Shown: positions 16,794 to 25,680, counted from the first letter of the stretch. The stretch is DNA of 38,726 nt from Chthonomonadaceae bacterium (GCA_025352825.1 JANXSG010000190.1:1-38726); one strand, 5' to 3'. Notes: generated from the letters alone by a model not told the origin. Numbers and translations: made by a program.

Positions 16794-17588
16794 TCAATTA
16801 CCTTGAACAGCCACAGTATTTACTGCATTTGGCCTATTTTCACGTTCTGCTCGCATCTTTTCAAGTAGATCAGAAGCTTTCAGCCTGTGCTGAACTAGAT
16901 AATCTTCCACTACCAGTCCATCGCGAATCGTAACCATCCGCTTGCAGTGCTGCCCTATATCTGGCTCATGAGTCACCATGACGATGGTCTTGCCCTCATC
17001 ATTAAGTTCCTGAAAAATGTTCATGATCTCTTCACTCTGCAGACTCGCTAGGTTGCCTGTAGGCTCATCTGCAAGAATGAGAAGAGGATCAGAAGCGAGA
17101 GCCCTTGCGATAGCTACGCGCTGCTGCTGACCTCCGGATAGCTGATTCGATTTGTGGTCAAGTCTGTCGCCCAATCCCACGCGTTCCAGAGCTGCAATAG
17201 CGCTCGCTTCACGATTTTTTCGATGCCCATACACCAGTGGAAGTACTACATTCTCAAGCGCGGTCGTTCTGGGAAGGAGATTAAATCCCTGAAAGACAAA
17301 TCCAATTTTGCGATTTCTGATCTGTGCAAGTTCCACTTCATCCATATCGGCCACCTCAATTCCGTCGAGCTGATACGAACCAGATGTGGGGGCGTCTAAG
17401 CATCCAATGATATGCATCAGAGTGGATTTACCCGATCCGGAAGGTCCCATAATGGCAGTAAATTCACCCATGCGAATATCCAGGTTTAATCCATCAAGAG
17501 CCTGTACTTCCTGATCGCCCATCACATATGTTTTTCTAATATCGCGCAGCCGGAGCATCGCGCGATTCTCATCGTTTGTCACATTCAT
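16794..17588 (-). CDS. MacB/LolD-type ABC transporter ATPase
   Basis: A 264-residue nucleotide-binding subunit. It has Walker [10 protein letters not shown] (about 48-56), signature LSGGQQQR, Walker [13 protein letters not shown] and the switch histidine in VTHEPDI. The closest type is the MacB/LolD/FtsE group that energises mechanotransmission permeases. The ATG at 17588 is preferred over the TTG at 17603. The C-terminal 30 residues extend past the usual end. It sits 93-108 bases after the HlyD gene and 83 before the permease, so the three encode a MacAB-like efflux pump. Confidence 0.93.
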   Translation of the reverse strand: MNVTNDENRAMLRLRDIRKTYVMGDQEVQALDGLNLDIRMGEFTAIMGPSGSGKSTLMHIIGCLDAPTSGSYQLDGIEVADMDEVELAQIRNRKIGFVFQGFNLLPRTTALENVVLPLVYGHRKNREASAIAALERVGLGDRLDHKSNQLSGGQQQRVAIARALASDPLLILADEPTGNLASLQSEEIMNIFQELNDEGKTIVMVTHEPDIGQHCKRMVTIRDGLVVEDYLVQHRLKASDLLEKMRAERENRPNAVNTVAVQGN

Positions 17589-17696
17589 AATCGCTTCTTT
17601 CAAGAACGCACGTTTACACAGTTTTTCAATACCTCATTATTTTATCAATCCCTTAAAATAATGGACTGCGGATGTCAGTGAGCAAGAAGGGGCGGA

Positions 17697-19472
17697 CTAC
17701 ATGCCGCCTCTTCTTCCGCCGCCACCTCCGCCAGTAGGCCCAAATGGTGATGGAGCCCCCTGTGGTCCTTTTTTCTTCGAGAAATCTGCCCCAGCAAGTA
17801 TCACAATATCTTTTTCTTTCAATCCGTCCAGGATTTCGGTATTCACGCCGTCGCTCGCACCAGTTTTTACCTTTCGGCTTTCAGGTGTTTTTTTGCCATC
17901 TTTTATTACAAGCACTCCAACAGTCGATCCCTTAGCGCCGACCTTTACTGCTTCCGCAGGTATGAGCAGTACATCCGAGTGGGTGCTTGTTTGAATGGTA
18001 ACACTTGCTGTCATGTCCGGCTTTAAAAGATGACGCTTATCGTGAATAGAGACAGTGACATCATACGTAACCACGCCTTGCTGAATGGTGGAGCCAGAAG
18101 CGATTTTAGTTACTTTCCCTTTTATCCCTTTGCCAGGGAAGGCATCCACATGCACTTCTGCATCCTGGCCAATTTTCATCTTTCCGATATCAGTCTCGTC
18201 CACAAATACATCTACTTGCAGCCGGTTGAGATCAGCAACAATGATAAGTGTCGGCGCGGATAGACCAGCGGCAAGCGTCTCTCCCTGCTGTGATGCCAAC
18301 TGAATAACGGTGCCAGAAATTGGCGAGCGGATGAATGTCTTATCCAGCTGGGCTCGGTAGTAGTCGACTTGAGCTTTAGCTAATCCAACCGCCTCCTGTG
18401 CCTGAAGAACGTCTTGCTGCTTCAGAACATCTTGAGTAATATTCCCCTGAGCTATCTGAAGATTTGCCTGAGCTTGTACCACGGCGGCGCGTGCATCATT
18501 CACATCCGCCAGCTTTGCCTTATCGGAATAGACGCCCGCTTTGGAAGCCTGAAGTGCAGCATCCGCAGACGCTACATTCTGCTGTGCCTGAATCACTGTA
18601 TCTCTTGCGGATTGAATATCTGCGGCTACCTTATTTTTAACCAACTGTATGTTCTGTTCGGCCGATTTCACTTGAGACTGATTCACGATATTCACTGCTT
18701 CCGAAGAATCCACTACTGAAGATGCAACAAATCCTTTTTTTAATAGTTCCTGTTCTCGTTTGAGATTGATGGCAGAGTTGCTGGCATTTGCACGAGCTTG
18801 AGTGAGCTGATCCTGGGCATTCGCAATTTGAAGGTTTGTCCCTGCCTGTACCTGCCGCTGAGTGGATCTAGCGGTAGAAAGTGCAGCCTTAACTGCCGCC
18901 AGAGCTGTCTCCGCTCGGCGTATTTCAGTGGGGGTTTGTGCTAATTGAAGATTCGCACTAGCCTGCACAGATTCAAGCCTCGCTTTCGCTCCGCGCAGCG
19001 CGGACTGAGTTTGAGCAACAGCCTGTGAACTCTGTGTGCGCTGCATACCCACACCGGTCTGCTGCTGGAGCAGTCTGGTACGTGCAGCAGACAAACTCGC
19101 TTCTGCCTGATGAAGTTGTGCCACAATATCTGGTAAATCAAGTTCGGCAATCACCTGATTCGCTTTTACCATGCTGCCGACATCGGCATAGAGTCGCTTT
19201 ATTCTGCCGGTAATTTGAGAGCCGATTTTAACCTGGGCTCCGGTCTCGGCAGTTATACTTCCAGTCGCAGAAACTGTCTCTACTAGGTCCCCCTTCGTTA
19301 CGGGAGTAGTTATAAGATTTGTATTGGGGTCCTCAGATGCGTGGGTTTTAGTCCATCCCCACCACCCGCCACCTGTCAGAATGGCGAGGGTAATCGTAAT
19401 TGGAACTATTCGCGCCTTCTTTTTTGCACGTTTACGTGCAGCTGAATTGGAAGGCACTGGCGTGGCGACCAT
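17697..19472 (-). CDS. MacA-like periplasmic adaptor (HlyD family)
   Basis: A 591-residue membrane fusion protein. A basic N-terminus and one membrane segment (RIVPITITLAILTGGGWWGW) are followed by the first lipoyl half (about 55-115), then a very long Ala/Gln-rich alpha-helical hairpin (about 115-385) rich in QAQ, ARA and LQxA repeats, the second lipoyl half, a beta-barrel (about 400-480) and a C-terminal domain. It ends in GGGGGGRRGGM, an unusual Gly tail. The helical hairpin is longer than in E. coli MacA. GAGGAG lies nine bases before the ATG. It is the second gene of the operon, after the MarR regulator. Confidence 0.92.
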   Translation of the reverse strand: MVATPVPSNSAARKRAKKKARIVPITITLAILTGGGWWGWTKTHASEDPNTNLITTPVTKGDLVETVSATGSITAETGAQVKIGSQITGRIKRLYADVGSMVKANQVIAELDLPDIVAQLHQAEASLSAARTRLLQQQTGVGMQRTQSSQAVAQTQSALRGAKARLESVQASANLQLAQTPTEIRRAETALAAVKAALSTARSTQRQVQAGTNLQIANAQDQLTQARANASNSAINLKREQELLKKGFVASSVVDSSEAVNIVNQSQVKSAEQNIQLVKNKVAADIQSARDTVIQAQQNVASADAALQASKAGVYSDKAKLADVNDARAAVVQAQANLQIAQGNITQDVLKQQDVLQAQEAVGLAKAQVDYYRAQLDKTFIRSPISGTVIQLASQQGETLAAGLSAPTLIIVADLNRLQVDVFVDETDIGKMKIGQDAEVHVDAFPGKGIKGKVTKIASGSTIQQGVVTYDVTVSIHDKRHLLKPDMTASVTIQTSTHSDVLLIPAEAVKVGAKGSTVGVLVIKDGKKTPESRKVKTGASDGVNTEILDGLKEKDIVILAGADFSKKKGPQGAPSPFGPTGGGGGGRRGGM

Positions 19473-19494
19473 ACTATTTATCTCCTCGAATTAT

Positions 19495-20046
19495 CTATGT
19501 AATGTCTTCAATTTCGGTTTTATATGCGAACCGTTTACCGATTCGATCTAAAATCTGAAGGGATTGGATAAATTCTTGTTTTTCGCACGATTCCATCTGT
19601 TCCCACATGTTTCTAAGATGATCCCGGCGTCTTGAATGCCTGGTACTTACCCATTCACGTCCCAGATCACTAAGTTTTAATCTGACGACCCTGCGATCGA
19701 TGGAATCCTGTTGTCGTTCGGCAAGACCTCGTGCTATCAATCTGTCCGCAGCCTGTGTCAGCGCATTTAGTTTGATGCCTAATCTCGCGCCCAGCTGCCC
19801 CATTGGCTCTCCAGAATCAAGATCAATTGCCTGAGAATTTTCGCGGTACAGTGCGGTAACGAGTCGCATCTGGGCAAGAGGAAGCTGCAGTAATGGTAAG
19901 TCTAAATTATGAGAATCAACTAATTGTCGCGTAATATTTGGCATAATACACTCCAGCCAATCCAGTACAGAATCAACATCATTCGTATCTGGAGTGTGAG
20001 TAGATTGGGAAAAGAGTTCCTGTGTGGATGTTACGAGGCAGTGCAT
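19495..20046 (-). CDS. MarR-family transcriptional regulator
   Basis: A 183-residue winged-helix repressor-like protein. The DNA-binding region covers about 85-140: GQLGARLGIKLNALTQAADRLIARGLAERQQDSIDRRVVRLKLSDLG, with the recognition helix and the conserved wing Asp-Arg (DRRVVRL). MarR proteins usually repress their own operon until a ligand releases them. It is the first gene of the efflux operon and ends 22 bases before the HlyD start, so self-regulation of the pump is likely. There is no ribosome site before the ATG; a TATAAT box lies only 15 bases upstream, so the mRNA may be leaderless. Confidence 0.92.
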   Translation of the reverse strand: MHCLVTSTQELFSQSTHTPDTNDVDSVLDWLECIMPNITRQLVDSHNLDLPLLQLPLAQMRLVTALYRENSQAIDLDSGEPMGQLGARLGIKLNALTQAADRLIARGLAERQQDSIDRRVVRLKLSDLGREWVSTRHSRRRDHLRNMWEQMESCEKQEFIQSLQILDRIGKRFAYKTEIEDIT

Positions 20047-20104
20047 GTGATCAACTCACAATTATACGAATCCTGGCTGGAATAGAACAGAGTTAACCAT
20101 TATA
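20046..20104 (-). promoter_or_regulatory. Putative promoter and operator of the MarR efflux operon
   Basis: On the minus strand there are two TATAAT boxes, at 20104-20099 and 20066-20061. Between the nearer box and the start codon lies a palindrome, TGTGA-N5-TCACA (20046-20060). Its place suits a repressor operator; it also resembles a CRP half-site pair with one base less. The -35 matches are poor. Confidence 0.4.
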
Positions 20105-20202
20105 CGTTTGAAATCATAAATAGTTCATATTAGTGAAATATATTTTTTTTGCCCTGTGTCTTTGTGGATAACGCTTACGCGGAAAGACAGATTTTGCCTA
20201 TT

Positions 20203-20266
20203 CCCCCACCTCTTCCCTGATCATGCAAACGATAAAGCTGTTTGAGTTAGGGAAGGGGGAGGTGTC
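20203..20266. repeat. C/G-rich inverted repeat
   Basis: CCCCCACCTCTTCCCT pairs with AGGGAAGGGGGAGGTG around about 33 bases. It is a member of the dispersed palindrome family and lies just upstream of the MarR promoter. Confidence 0.6.
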
Positions 20267-20360
20267 GGAGGATGGTATATTAGAAGCTGAAGTGCGTTCG
20301 GCATGAACACAATCTGCATTGCGAGCGGTATCAAAATCGGTGGAATTCATAAGATTCTTC

Positions 20361-20542
20361 CCTCAGCCCCCGGCCCCCTCTCCCTAAGCTTCGGGAGGGG
20401 GGAGTTATTGTTATTTGGGCTTTATTTTCCACTATTTGGAAACTACGTTGAGATTGGTTTAAAATTATACGCAAAATTGATAAGACCAAGCAAAGTCACC
20501 CCCTCTCCCGAAGCTTCGGGAGAGGGGGCCAGGAGGTAAGGG
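20361..20542. repeat. C/G-rich double palindrome
   Basis: The left arm contains CCCCCTCTCCCTAAGCTTCG with its own hairpin (AAGCTTCGGGAG), and the right arm contains CCCGAAGCTTCGGGAGAGGG. The arms pair over the full element. It ends 18 bases before the stop of the convergent-facing gene at 20560 and may end its transcript. Confidence 0.65.
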
Positions 20543-20559
20543 TCTGAACAGTGTGGGTA

Positions 20560-21681
20560 TTACTCTTTATTTGAAGCTCGCAGATTATTCAGCCAAAACG
20601 AATTGTCTTGATCGACTGCTCCTGCCAGTCCACTGAAATCTATAAACATGATTTGAGTAACTTGATCAAGATCAAGTTTTGAGTTGTTATCTTTTGAATC
20701 GTCTGCAGCATTAAAATCGGCAAAATTTACCGTGATTGCCTTTTTCTCCGAAGATCCGGGAAGGTCTATATTTATAAAATATTTCCCACCGCCGGATTCT
20801 TCAAGCTGAATTCGAATGGTGGTAGGTTTTGAAGAGGCTGCATCAAAATGCAGTTGGGTTTTACCGGCCAGATTTTTTCCATTTACTGCTCTCGCAATAC
20901 CAGCAAGTGTTCCTGCAGACTGGTGATAGTCTGCCTGGAGGCTGGATCCTGTCAGCGGTTTATCTGTCATACGCGTCAGATTCGCTTCGCCAAAAGTGAG
21001 CCATGCTAGTTGAGGGCGAACAAAGCTATCAAAATGATATCCCGACTGATCGACGGATGACGAAACGGCAATTTTTGTTTCACTCACTGTAAAATCGTCT
21101 AGAAATAGGATCTGGTCGCCGTTTTGGATATGCAGTAGTTTAGCTAAGTTAGGATCATCATTCTGAGCGAGAATCTGACCAAAATCTGCAATGCCAATGC
21201 CTTCCACTTTTTCCAAATCTAGCTTGCCATCGGGATCTTTAGGATCGTCTTTGCCAGTTCCCAATGTGAAATCTTCAGGCGCTAATTCGACATGCTGCCA
21301 TCTGTTTTTTGAAACAGAGAACATGGCATTATAATGACCGCCTTCTTTTTCACTTAAAACAAGTATCAGGGAGGTGCTGTGAGTTGGTTTTACCCAGAAC
21401 GATAACGATTGCATTTTACCAATTTTTTCTTCTGGAGTAGGCAACACCATCAAATTGAATTCATTTTTTTTAACGCCATAATCGAATTTAAGCGCAGCCT
21501 TCCCCTCCTTCACGTTGGATGCTTCATGCGTAAGAGAGACCTTTGATGACTGCCCCATCGCCAGCCAGCCACTTTCATCTGTTTCAAAATTAAGCTGCAG
21601 AATGGGTAACTTTTCACAGGTTGCAACGCCAAGCGCCGCAGTCAATAAACCCAATATCATCAATCCACTTTTAATGATCAT
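20560..21681 (-). CDS. Secreted protein with two jelly-roll carbohydrate-binding-like domains
   Basis: A 373-residue exported protein. A signal peptide (MIIKSGLMILGLLTAALGVATC) ends near residue 22; VATC is a weak lipobox. Two similar beta-rich domains follow (about 28-205 and 215-370). Each has the pattern NFETDESGW...LKFDYGV...FWVKPT and ends with DDFTV or LNNLRA, as in CBM11/CIA30-like jelly rolls, and each contains a D-rich loop of the type KDDPKDPDGKLDLEKV / DDSKDNNSKLDLDQV that may bind calcium. A sugar-binding role is inferred; no catalytic domain is present. GGAGG lies six bases before the ATG. It is a single-gene unit. Confidence 0.7.
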   Translation of the reverse strand: MIIKSGLMILGLLTAALGVATCEKLPILQLNFETDESGWLAMGQSSKVSLTHEASNVKEGKAALKFDYGVKKNEFNLMVLPTPEEKIGKMQSLSFWVKPTHSTSLILVLSEKEGGHYNAMFSVSKNRWQHVELAPEDFTLGTGKDDPKDPDGKLDLEKVEGIGIADFGQILAQNDDPNLAKLLHIQNGDQILFLDDFTVSETKIAVSSSVDQSGYHFDSFVRPQLAWLTFGEANLTRMTDKPLTGSSLQADYHQSAGTLAGIARAVNGKNLAGKTQLHFDAASSKPTTIRIQLEESGGGKYFINIDLPGSSEKKAITVNFADFNAADDSKDNNSKLDLDQVTQIMFIDFSGLAGAVDQDNSFWLNNLRASNKE

Positions 21682-21876
21682 ACTTAGCCTCCATTTTAAT
21701 GTCTCGTTTCTGTAAGTCGACTTATAGGAAGTACGTACAATAAAATCTAGGGTTTCACAATTAAAAATAGACAGGTCGAGAGCATAAGATCATCGACCCA
21801 TTTCTTTAAAACGATCCTTCATTGTAGCCACCGAGGTCTTTAACAAGATGTGTCTTGACTGCCTTGCGATTTATTT

Positions 21877-21906
21877 TTGCAATTCGGCATAGCTCACAGG
21901 TACAAT
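21877..21906 (+). promoter_or_regulatory. Putative sigma-70 promoter for mrp
   Basis: TTGCAA (21877-21882) and TACAAT (21901-21906), 18 bases apart, give a transcription start about 35 bases before the ATG at 21948. A TTGACT at 21855 is an alternative -35 but has no good -10. Confidence 0.45.
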
Positions 21907-21947
21907 ACGTTAATGTTACTTATTTGTTGCGTTTAAGGGAGTGTGGA

Positions 21948-23018
21948 ATGCACGATGTTAGTGAAATGATGGTTTTGGATGCACTGCGAGTGGTTCAGGA
22001 TCCAGATCTGCATAGAGATATAGTTTCGCTTGGTTTTGTCAAAGATATAAAGATTTGCGAGGGCAATTTATCCTTTAAAATAGAATTAACTACCCCTGCT
22101 TGCCCTGTAAAAGATCTGCTTAAACAGCAGGCTTATGATGCTGTCATGGCAATCCCCGGTGTGACTCAAGTGGCTCTCGAAATGACCGCACAGGTAAGAG
22201 GTACAAAAACAGCCCCGCAGGATCTACTTCCTGGTGTACGCCACGTCATCGCGGTGGCCAGTGGTAAAGGCGGCGTCGGGAAAAGCACGGTTGCAGTGAA
22301 TCTCGCTGTAGCGCTTTCCCGTACGGGTGCGAAGGTGGCTCTGATGGACGCGGATATATACGGCCCATCACTTCCGCTAATGATGGGAGTAAAGCAGCGC
22401 CCCATGATGAAGGAGACTCCCGAAGGAGCAAAAATGGTGCCCGTAATGGCACATGGAATTTTGATGATGTCCTTAGGGTTTCTGCTGGATGACGATAAGG
22501 CTGTAATATGGCGAGGTCCGATGGTTGCGGGAACGGTGCGTCAGCTTCTAAGTGATGTGCTGTGGGGCGAGCAAGACTATCTCATTGTCGATCTTCCCCC
22601 GGGTACAGGAGATGCTCCCCTAAGCCTGGCTCAGCTAGTACCGCTATCTGGAGTTGTGATCGTGATGACTCCCCAGCAGGTGGCCCAGGATATTGCCAAT
22701 AAGAGTATTCTCATGTTCCGTACCGTTGCTGAAGGGTCTGGTAAATCTATACCCATACTTGGTGTGGTGGAGAATATGAGCGGGTCGGTTTTCGGTACGG
22801 GTGGAGGCGAGACAGCAGCTGCACGTTTAAAGGTGCCTTTTCTAGGTCGAATTCCACTGGAGCAGGAGGTGTGCGCTGCCGGCGATGCCGGGCAGCCGAT
22901 TGTGCTGAGATCACCGGATTCTGCAGCAGCCATTGCAATCAAAGAAATTGCAGGAGCGTTGGCTTCGCAGGTGAGTATCCATCAGTATGAGAAAGATAGT
23001 GCTGTTATAACAGATTAG
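21948..23018 (+). CDS. mrp: Mrp/ApbC-type P-loop ATPase, iron-sulfur carrier family
   Basis: A 356-residue protein of the Mrp/NBP35 family that delivers Fe-S clusters. The N-terminal MIP18/DUF59 domain (1-85) has the conserved Cys in TPACPVKD. The ATPase domain has the deviant Walker A SGKGGVGKS (105-113), DADIYGPS and DLPPGTGD. The C-terminal region, where most Mrp proteins have NMS followed by CxxC (cluster ligands), here reads NMSGSVFGTGGGE (276 on): the CxxC segment is absent. It may therefore work without its own bridging cluster. The start at 21948 has AGGGAG seven bases upstream; an upstream in-frame TTG at 21855 gives an implausible leader. Confidence 0.93.
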   Translation: MHDVSEMMVLDALRVVQDPDLHRDIVSLGFVKDIKICEGNLSFKIELTTPACPVKDLLKQQAYDAVMAIPGVTQVALEMTAQVRGTKTAPQDLLPGVRHVIAVASGKGGVGKSTVAVNLAVALSRTGAKVALMDADIYGPSLPLMMGVKQRPMMKETPEGAKMVPVMAHGILMMSLGFLLDDDKAVIWRGPMVAGTVRQLLSDVLWGEQDYLIVDLPPGTGDAPLSLAQLVPLSGVVIVMTPQQVAQDIANKSILMFRTVAEGSGKSIPILGVVENMSGSVFGTGGGETAAARLKVPFLGRIPLEQEVCAAGDAGQPIVLRSPDSAAAIAIKEIAGALASQVSIHQYEKDSAVITD

Positions 23019-23031
23019 TACCTTAGAAGTT

Positions 23032-23058
23032 AACTTGCGTTCAGAATGAACGCAAGTT
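23032..23058 (+). terminator. Hairpin after mrp
   Basis: AACTTGCGTTC pairs perfectly with GAACGCAAGTT around AGAAT, 14 bases after the mrp stop. The T tract is weak (CTGTTTG), so termination is likely but not certain. Confidence 0.6.
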
Positions 23059-23064
23059 CTGTTT

Positions 23065-23087
23065 GCGCCGGGGTTGAAACCCCGCGC
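23065..23087. repeat. GGGGTT-GAAA-CCCC palindrome
   Basis: GCGCCGGGGTT pairs with AACCCCGCGC (one bulge). Similar palindromes are scattered between genes in many environmental genomes. GCCCAT...ATGGGC a few bases later (23099-23134) forms another weak stem. Confidence 0.5.
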
Positions 23088-23152
23088 TGGATTTGCAAAG
23101 CCCATCTCCGGTCGCTAGACGCTCCCTGCATGGGCTAAATTATCAATTTATT

Positions 23153-23203
23153 CACCTCCCTCTCCTCGCGAGGTACGAGCATCTGGGAGAGGGGCAGGGG
23201 GTG
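23153..23203. repeat. C/G-rich inverted repeat
   Basis: CACCTCCCTCTCC pairs with GGGAGAGGGGCAGGGGGTG, with CTCGCGAG at the centre. It is a short member of the dispersed palindrome family. Confidence 0.6.
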
Positions 23204-23307
23204 TGGTTAAGAGTTTACTTTCGGTTCTGGCTATGCCAATTTGAGATTTGAGAAGTATAATCACAGGTCAACTGCTTCGAACTCAGCAAATAGATTACTG
23301 CACTCAG

Positions 23308-23580
23308 CTATATCAGCCAAGTTGGTGTAGCTGCAGCTCTCAGGGAACGATCCCATAGAGAGAGTACAGCCGGGTTCGAATGTGCTTGAGATATCGCTTC
23401 AGCGGATTTCCATTCAAACACTTCAATAATGGTCTCGTCCTTAGCCCGCATCAGACACCCAGGCTGGTCTGTGATCAATCCCTGTTCGGTCAGGATTTTT
23501 AAATGATCTTTGACCGCAGCTTTTAATATGGCCTGTTTCCCTGGTTTCGGGAGATAAGCCACGATGACACATCTTCCCAT
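23308..23580 (-). CDS. Antibiotic biosynthesis monooxygenase (ABM) domain protein
   Basis: A 90-residue single-domain protein of the dimeric alpha-beta barrel fold (MGRCVIVAYLPKPGKQAILKAAVKDH; then TIIEVFEWKSAEAISQAHSNPAVLSLW). This group includes quinol monooxygenases such as YgiN and many proteins of unknown role. A strong ribosome site AGGAGGT lies before the ATG at 23580. It follows directly after the remains of a mazF-like gene on the same strand, which may once have been cotranscribed with it. The function is uncertain. Confidence 0.75.
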   Translation of the reverse strand: MGRCVIVAYLPKPGKQAILKAAVKDHLKILTEQGLITDQPGCLMRAKDETIIEVFEWKSAEAISQAHSNPAVLSLWDRSLRAAATPTWLI

Positions 23581-23641
23581 TCAGACCTCCTTTTCAGTTG
23601 TCATATGATAACAATCCAGAACAAGCGATGCTCTCTTGAGT

Positions 23642-23794
23642 TCAAGCTTTCGGTATGCCGCGTATCGTAGTAGTGATTGGGGCAATAGTGATGCCTGTCA
23701 AGAAGGTGATAGCCGAACTGCGCGTCAGAACCAGAACCGGACATCGTTTATCGGGGACACGGAATGTGTACCAATAAATCTCTCCTTGCTTCAC
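23642..23794 (-). pseudogene. MazF/PemK-like toxin remnant (truncated)
   Basis: Starting from GTG at 23794, 50 residues are readable before a TGA: VKQGEIYWYTFRVPDKRCPV, then a core with LVLTRSSAIT and TIAPITTTIRGIP. This matches the first half of MazF/PemK ribonucleases (GEIYWV, P-V-L-V-L-TR, AP-ITTTIRGIP). The second half, including the usual DCVVNLD segment, is missing in frame; a shifted frame carries LVLDC, so a frameshift and truncation are likely. Its GTG overlaps the antitoxin's predicted original TGA, the usual toxin-antitoxin arrangement. It is probably inactive. Confidence 0.65.
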
Positions 23795-24023
23795 AGCGCA
23801 CTCCAATCTTGTTCAGTCTCCCACCGTCAAACTCATCAGACTTAGCAGCATGTTGCGCGTAGCCCTGAGCGTGCAATTGCTCTAACACAATTGTTTTTTG
23901 GTTCCGGAGCGCAAGTTCTAAAGCGATGCGTGCAAAATCATTACGAGTAATCGAAAGAGTTCGTGTTGCCTGGTCAATTGCCGCGAGTAAAGACTCGTCA
24001 ACTGCTAGCTCAATAGTTTCCAT
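23791..24023 (-). pseudogene. Ribbon-helix-helix antitoxin of the MazF-like pair, frameshifted
   Basis: The N-terminus METIELAVDESLLAAIDQATR, then ITRNDFARIALELALR, is a ribbon-helix-helix DNA-binding domain. The C-terminal EQLHAQGYAQHAAKSDEFDG is the usual toxin-binding tail. After DEFDG the frame departs from the family; one base later in another frame it reads WETEQDWSAL and stops at 23791, just as the toxin starts. A one-base deletion near 23822 is the simplest explanation. Read in the uninterrupted frame the protein would be 91 residues ending at 23748. It may still bind DNA. Confidence 0.65.
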
Positions 24024-24278
24024 TTATGCTGCCTCTAAAGCTTGTTATTCCATATCGGTGTAGGGTGTGTGGGTTTCTTGGACAAGATCGCCTTGTTAAT
24101 GAACCTTAAGCAGAGTATATCATGAAATTGGTAAACTAACACCCTGAAACAAGCATGATATTCTGTCAGCAGTATACTCCACGCAGCGAGTCCAGTTCAG
24201 GTGGCATAAGTAATCGAAAGTATATTCTAGCTCTAAAAAAATCGGGACAGAATCTCGTTCCTCTTCAGTTCGCATCTG

Positions 24279-24923
24279 CTAATTATCCAGATCAAGCGAA
24301 TCTCTCTTGAGTTCCCGTTTAACTTCGATGACTTTCAGTCGAGCCGCAGCAATATCTTCGACCAGTGTTCGATAGGCTGGCGAAGACGCCGCTCCCCCTT
24401 GTCTCAGGACATAGGATGGATGATAAGTTGCTGCAGCGAATCGTGCATACGGTGTGGTGAACCACTGTCCGCGTTCTTTCAATATTTGGAAATCGGCATG
24501 GATAATATTCGATGCGGATGGTCTTCCCAAACAAAGAATTACTAGAGGTCGGATGATATCGAGTGTCTGCTGAAGCCAGGGCGCACAGGCAGCCGACTCT
24601 TCTGGAGTGGGTGGGCGGTTGATAACTCTCTCTCCTTCAATATTACACGCCCGGCAGCGCACCACATTGCAGATATAAACGTGTTTGCGTGTAATTCCAT
24701 TCTCTGCGAGGCACCCATCCAGAAGCTTCCCAGATCGACCTACAAATGGCCTTCCAGTCTCATCTTCATCCTGCCCGGGACCTTCCCCAATCAAAACAAG
24801 AGGTGCATTCGGATTTCCTTCTCCAAAGACAACGTTTGTTCTTGTTTTGGACAGATCGCAGGCAGTGCAGATCCGTGCTTTTTCAGAGAGCACAGCGAGT
24901 TTTTCTGAGATATCGTCCACCAT
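24279..24923 (-). CDS. Uracil-DNA glycosylase, family 4 (Fe-S type)
   Basis: A 214-residue glycosylase removing uracil from DNA. The active-site motif GEGPGQDEDETGRPFVGRSG is characteristic, and the His-containing TYHPSYVLR is the second motif. Four cysteines suit the 4Fe-4S cluster: C19 and C22 (CTACDL), then CRACN and SAACAPW in the middle. It begins three bases after the stop of the HIT gene, so the two are cotranscribed. The last 15 residues are charged and extra to the family. Normal length. Confidence 0.93.
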   Translation of the reverse strand: MVDDISEKLAVLSEKARICTACDLSKTRTNVVFGEGNPNAPLVLIGEGPGQDEDETGRPFVGRSGKLLDGCLAENGITRKHVYICNVVRCRACNIEGERVINRPPTPEESAACAPWLQQTLDIIRPLVILCLGRPSASNIIHADFQILKERGQWFTTPYARFAAATYHPSYVLRQGGAASSPAYRTLVEDIAAARLKVIEVKRELKRDSLDLDN

Positions 24924-24926
24924 TAG

Positions 24927-25427
24927 TTACTCTAGTTCCTCAATGAGTGCTTGTGCAAGACGCTGATGGACTGCCGAAAGACTCTCTGGGATAACTCTCA
25001 CGTCCGCCAGTACAGGCATAAAATTTGTATCGCCATTCCAACGAGGGACTATGTGCCAGTGGATATGGTCGGCAATTCCTGCCCCTGCTACCCTCCCCAT
25101 ATTCACGCCGAGATTGAACCCATCCGGTTTAAAAGCACGTTTCAGGAGGTTCACGCCAAGACGTGTAAACTGCATCACTTCCAGCATCTCAACATCCGTA
25201 AAATCGTCGAGGCTTGCAGTGTGCTGATACGGTACCACCATCAAATGGCCATTGCTATACGGATAGGCATTTAATATGATGTAGGAGTGCACTCCTCGAT
25301 GTACGATCAGATTCTCCATATCAGAAACTGGGTTCTGCCTGGGAAATTCACAGAAAATGCACCCTTCCATCTTATCGGCATTCTCTATATATTTCAAACG
25401 CCACGGAGCCCATAGCTGATCAGTCAT
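24927..25427 (-). CDS. HIT-family hydrolase/phosphorylase
   Basis: A 166-residue histidine-triad protein acting on nucleotide derivatives, similar to Ap4A phosphorylase-type HIT proteins of bacteria. MTDQLWAPWRLKYI, CIFC (zinc-type pair) and the triad HIHWHIVPRW are diagnostic. The start at 25427 is preferred, with AGAGAGG about five bases upstream; an upstream TTG-type start would add eight residues. It is first in a two-gene operon with the uracil-DNA glycosylase, a pairing that suggests nucleotide-pool or DNA-repair housekeeping. Confidence 0.92.
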   Translation of the reverse strand: MTDQLWAPWRLKYIENADKMEGCIFCEFPRQNPVSDMENLIVHRGVHSYIILNAYPYSNGHLMVVPYQHTASLDDFTDVEMLEVMQFTRLGVNLLKRAFKPDGFNLGVNMGRVAGAGIADHIHWHIVPRWNGDTNFMPVLADVRVIPESLSAVHQRLAQALIEELE

Positions 25428-25680
25428 AGAAACCTCTCTCAAATAGTTCACTAATATCCCAGAATATAATTATGTTCTCTTCTACTACTATTTTCTCCTC
25501 CGGGCAACTTTTCACGAATATTGAACATTCGACACTAACCATGTTTAGTAGAACTAATGTTGCGATGATAAAGAGGCATTCATAGCAGGATTACAGAGAT
25601 CGTATGGTGAATAAAAACAATGATTAACGTAGGAAATTCACTATAAATAAGCCCACTCATACTTTGCAGGACGCTCCTTA

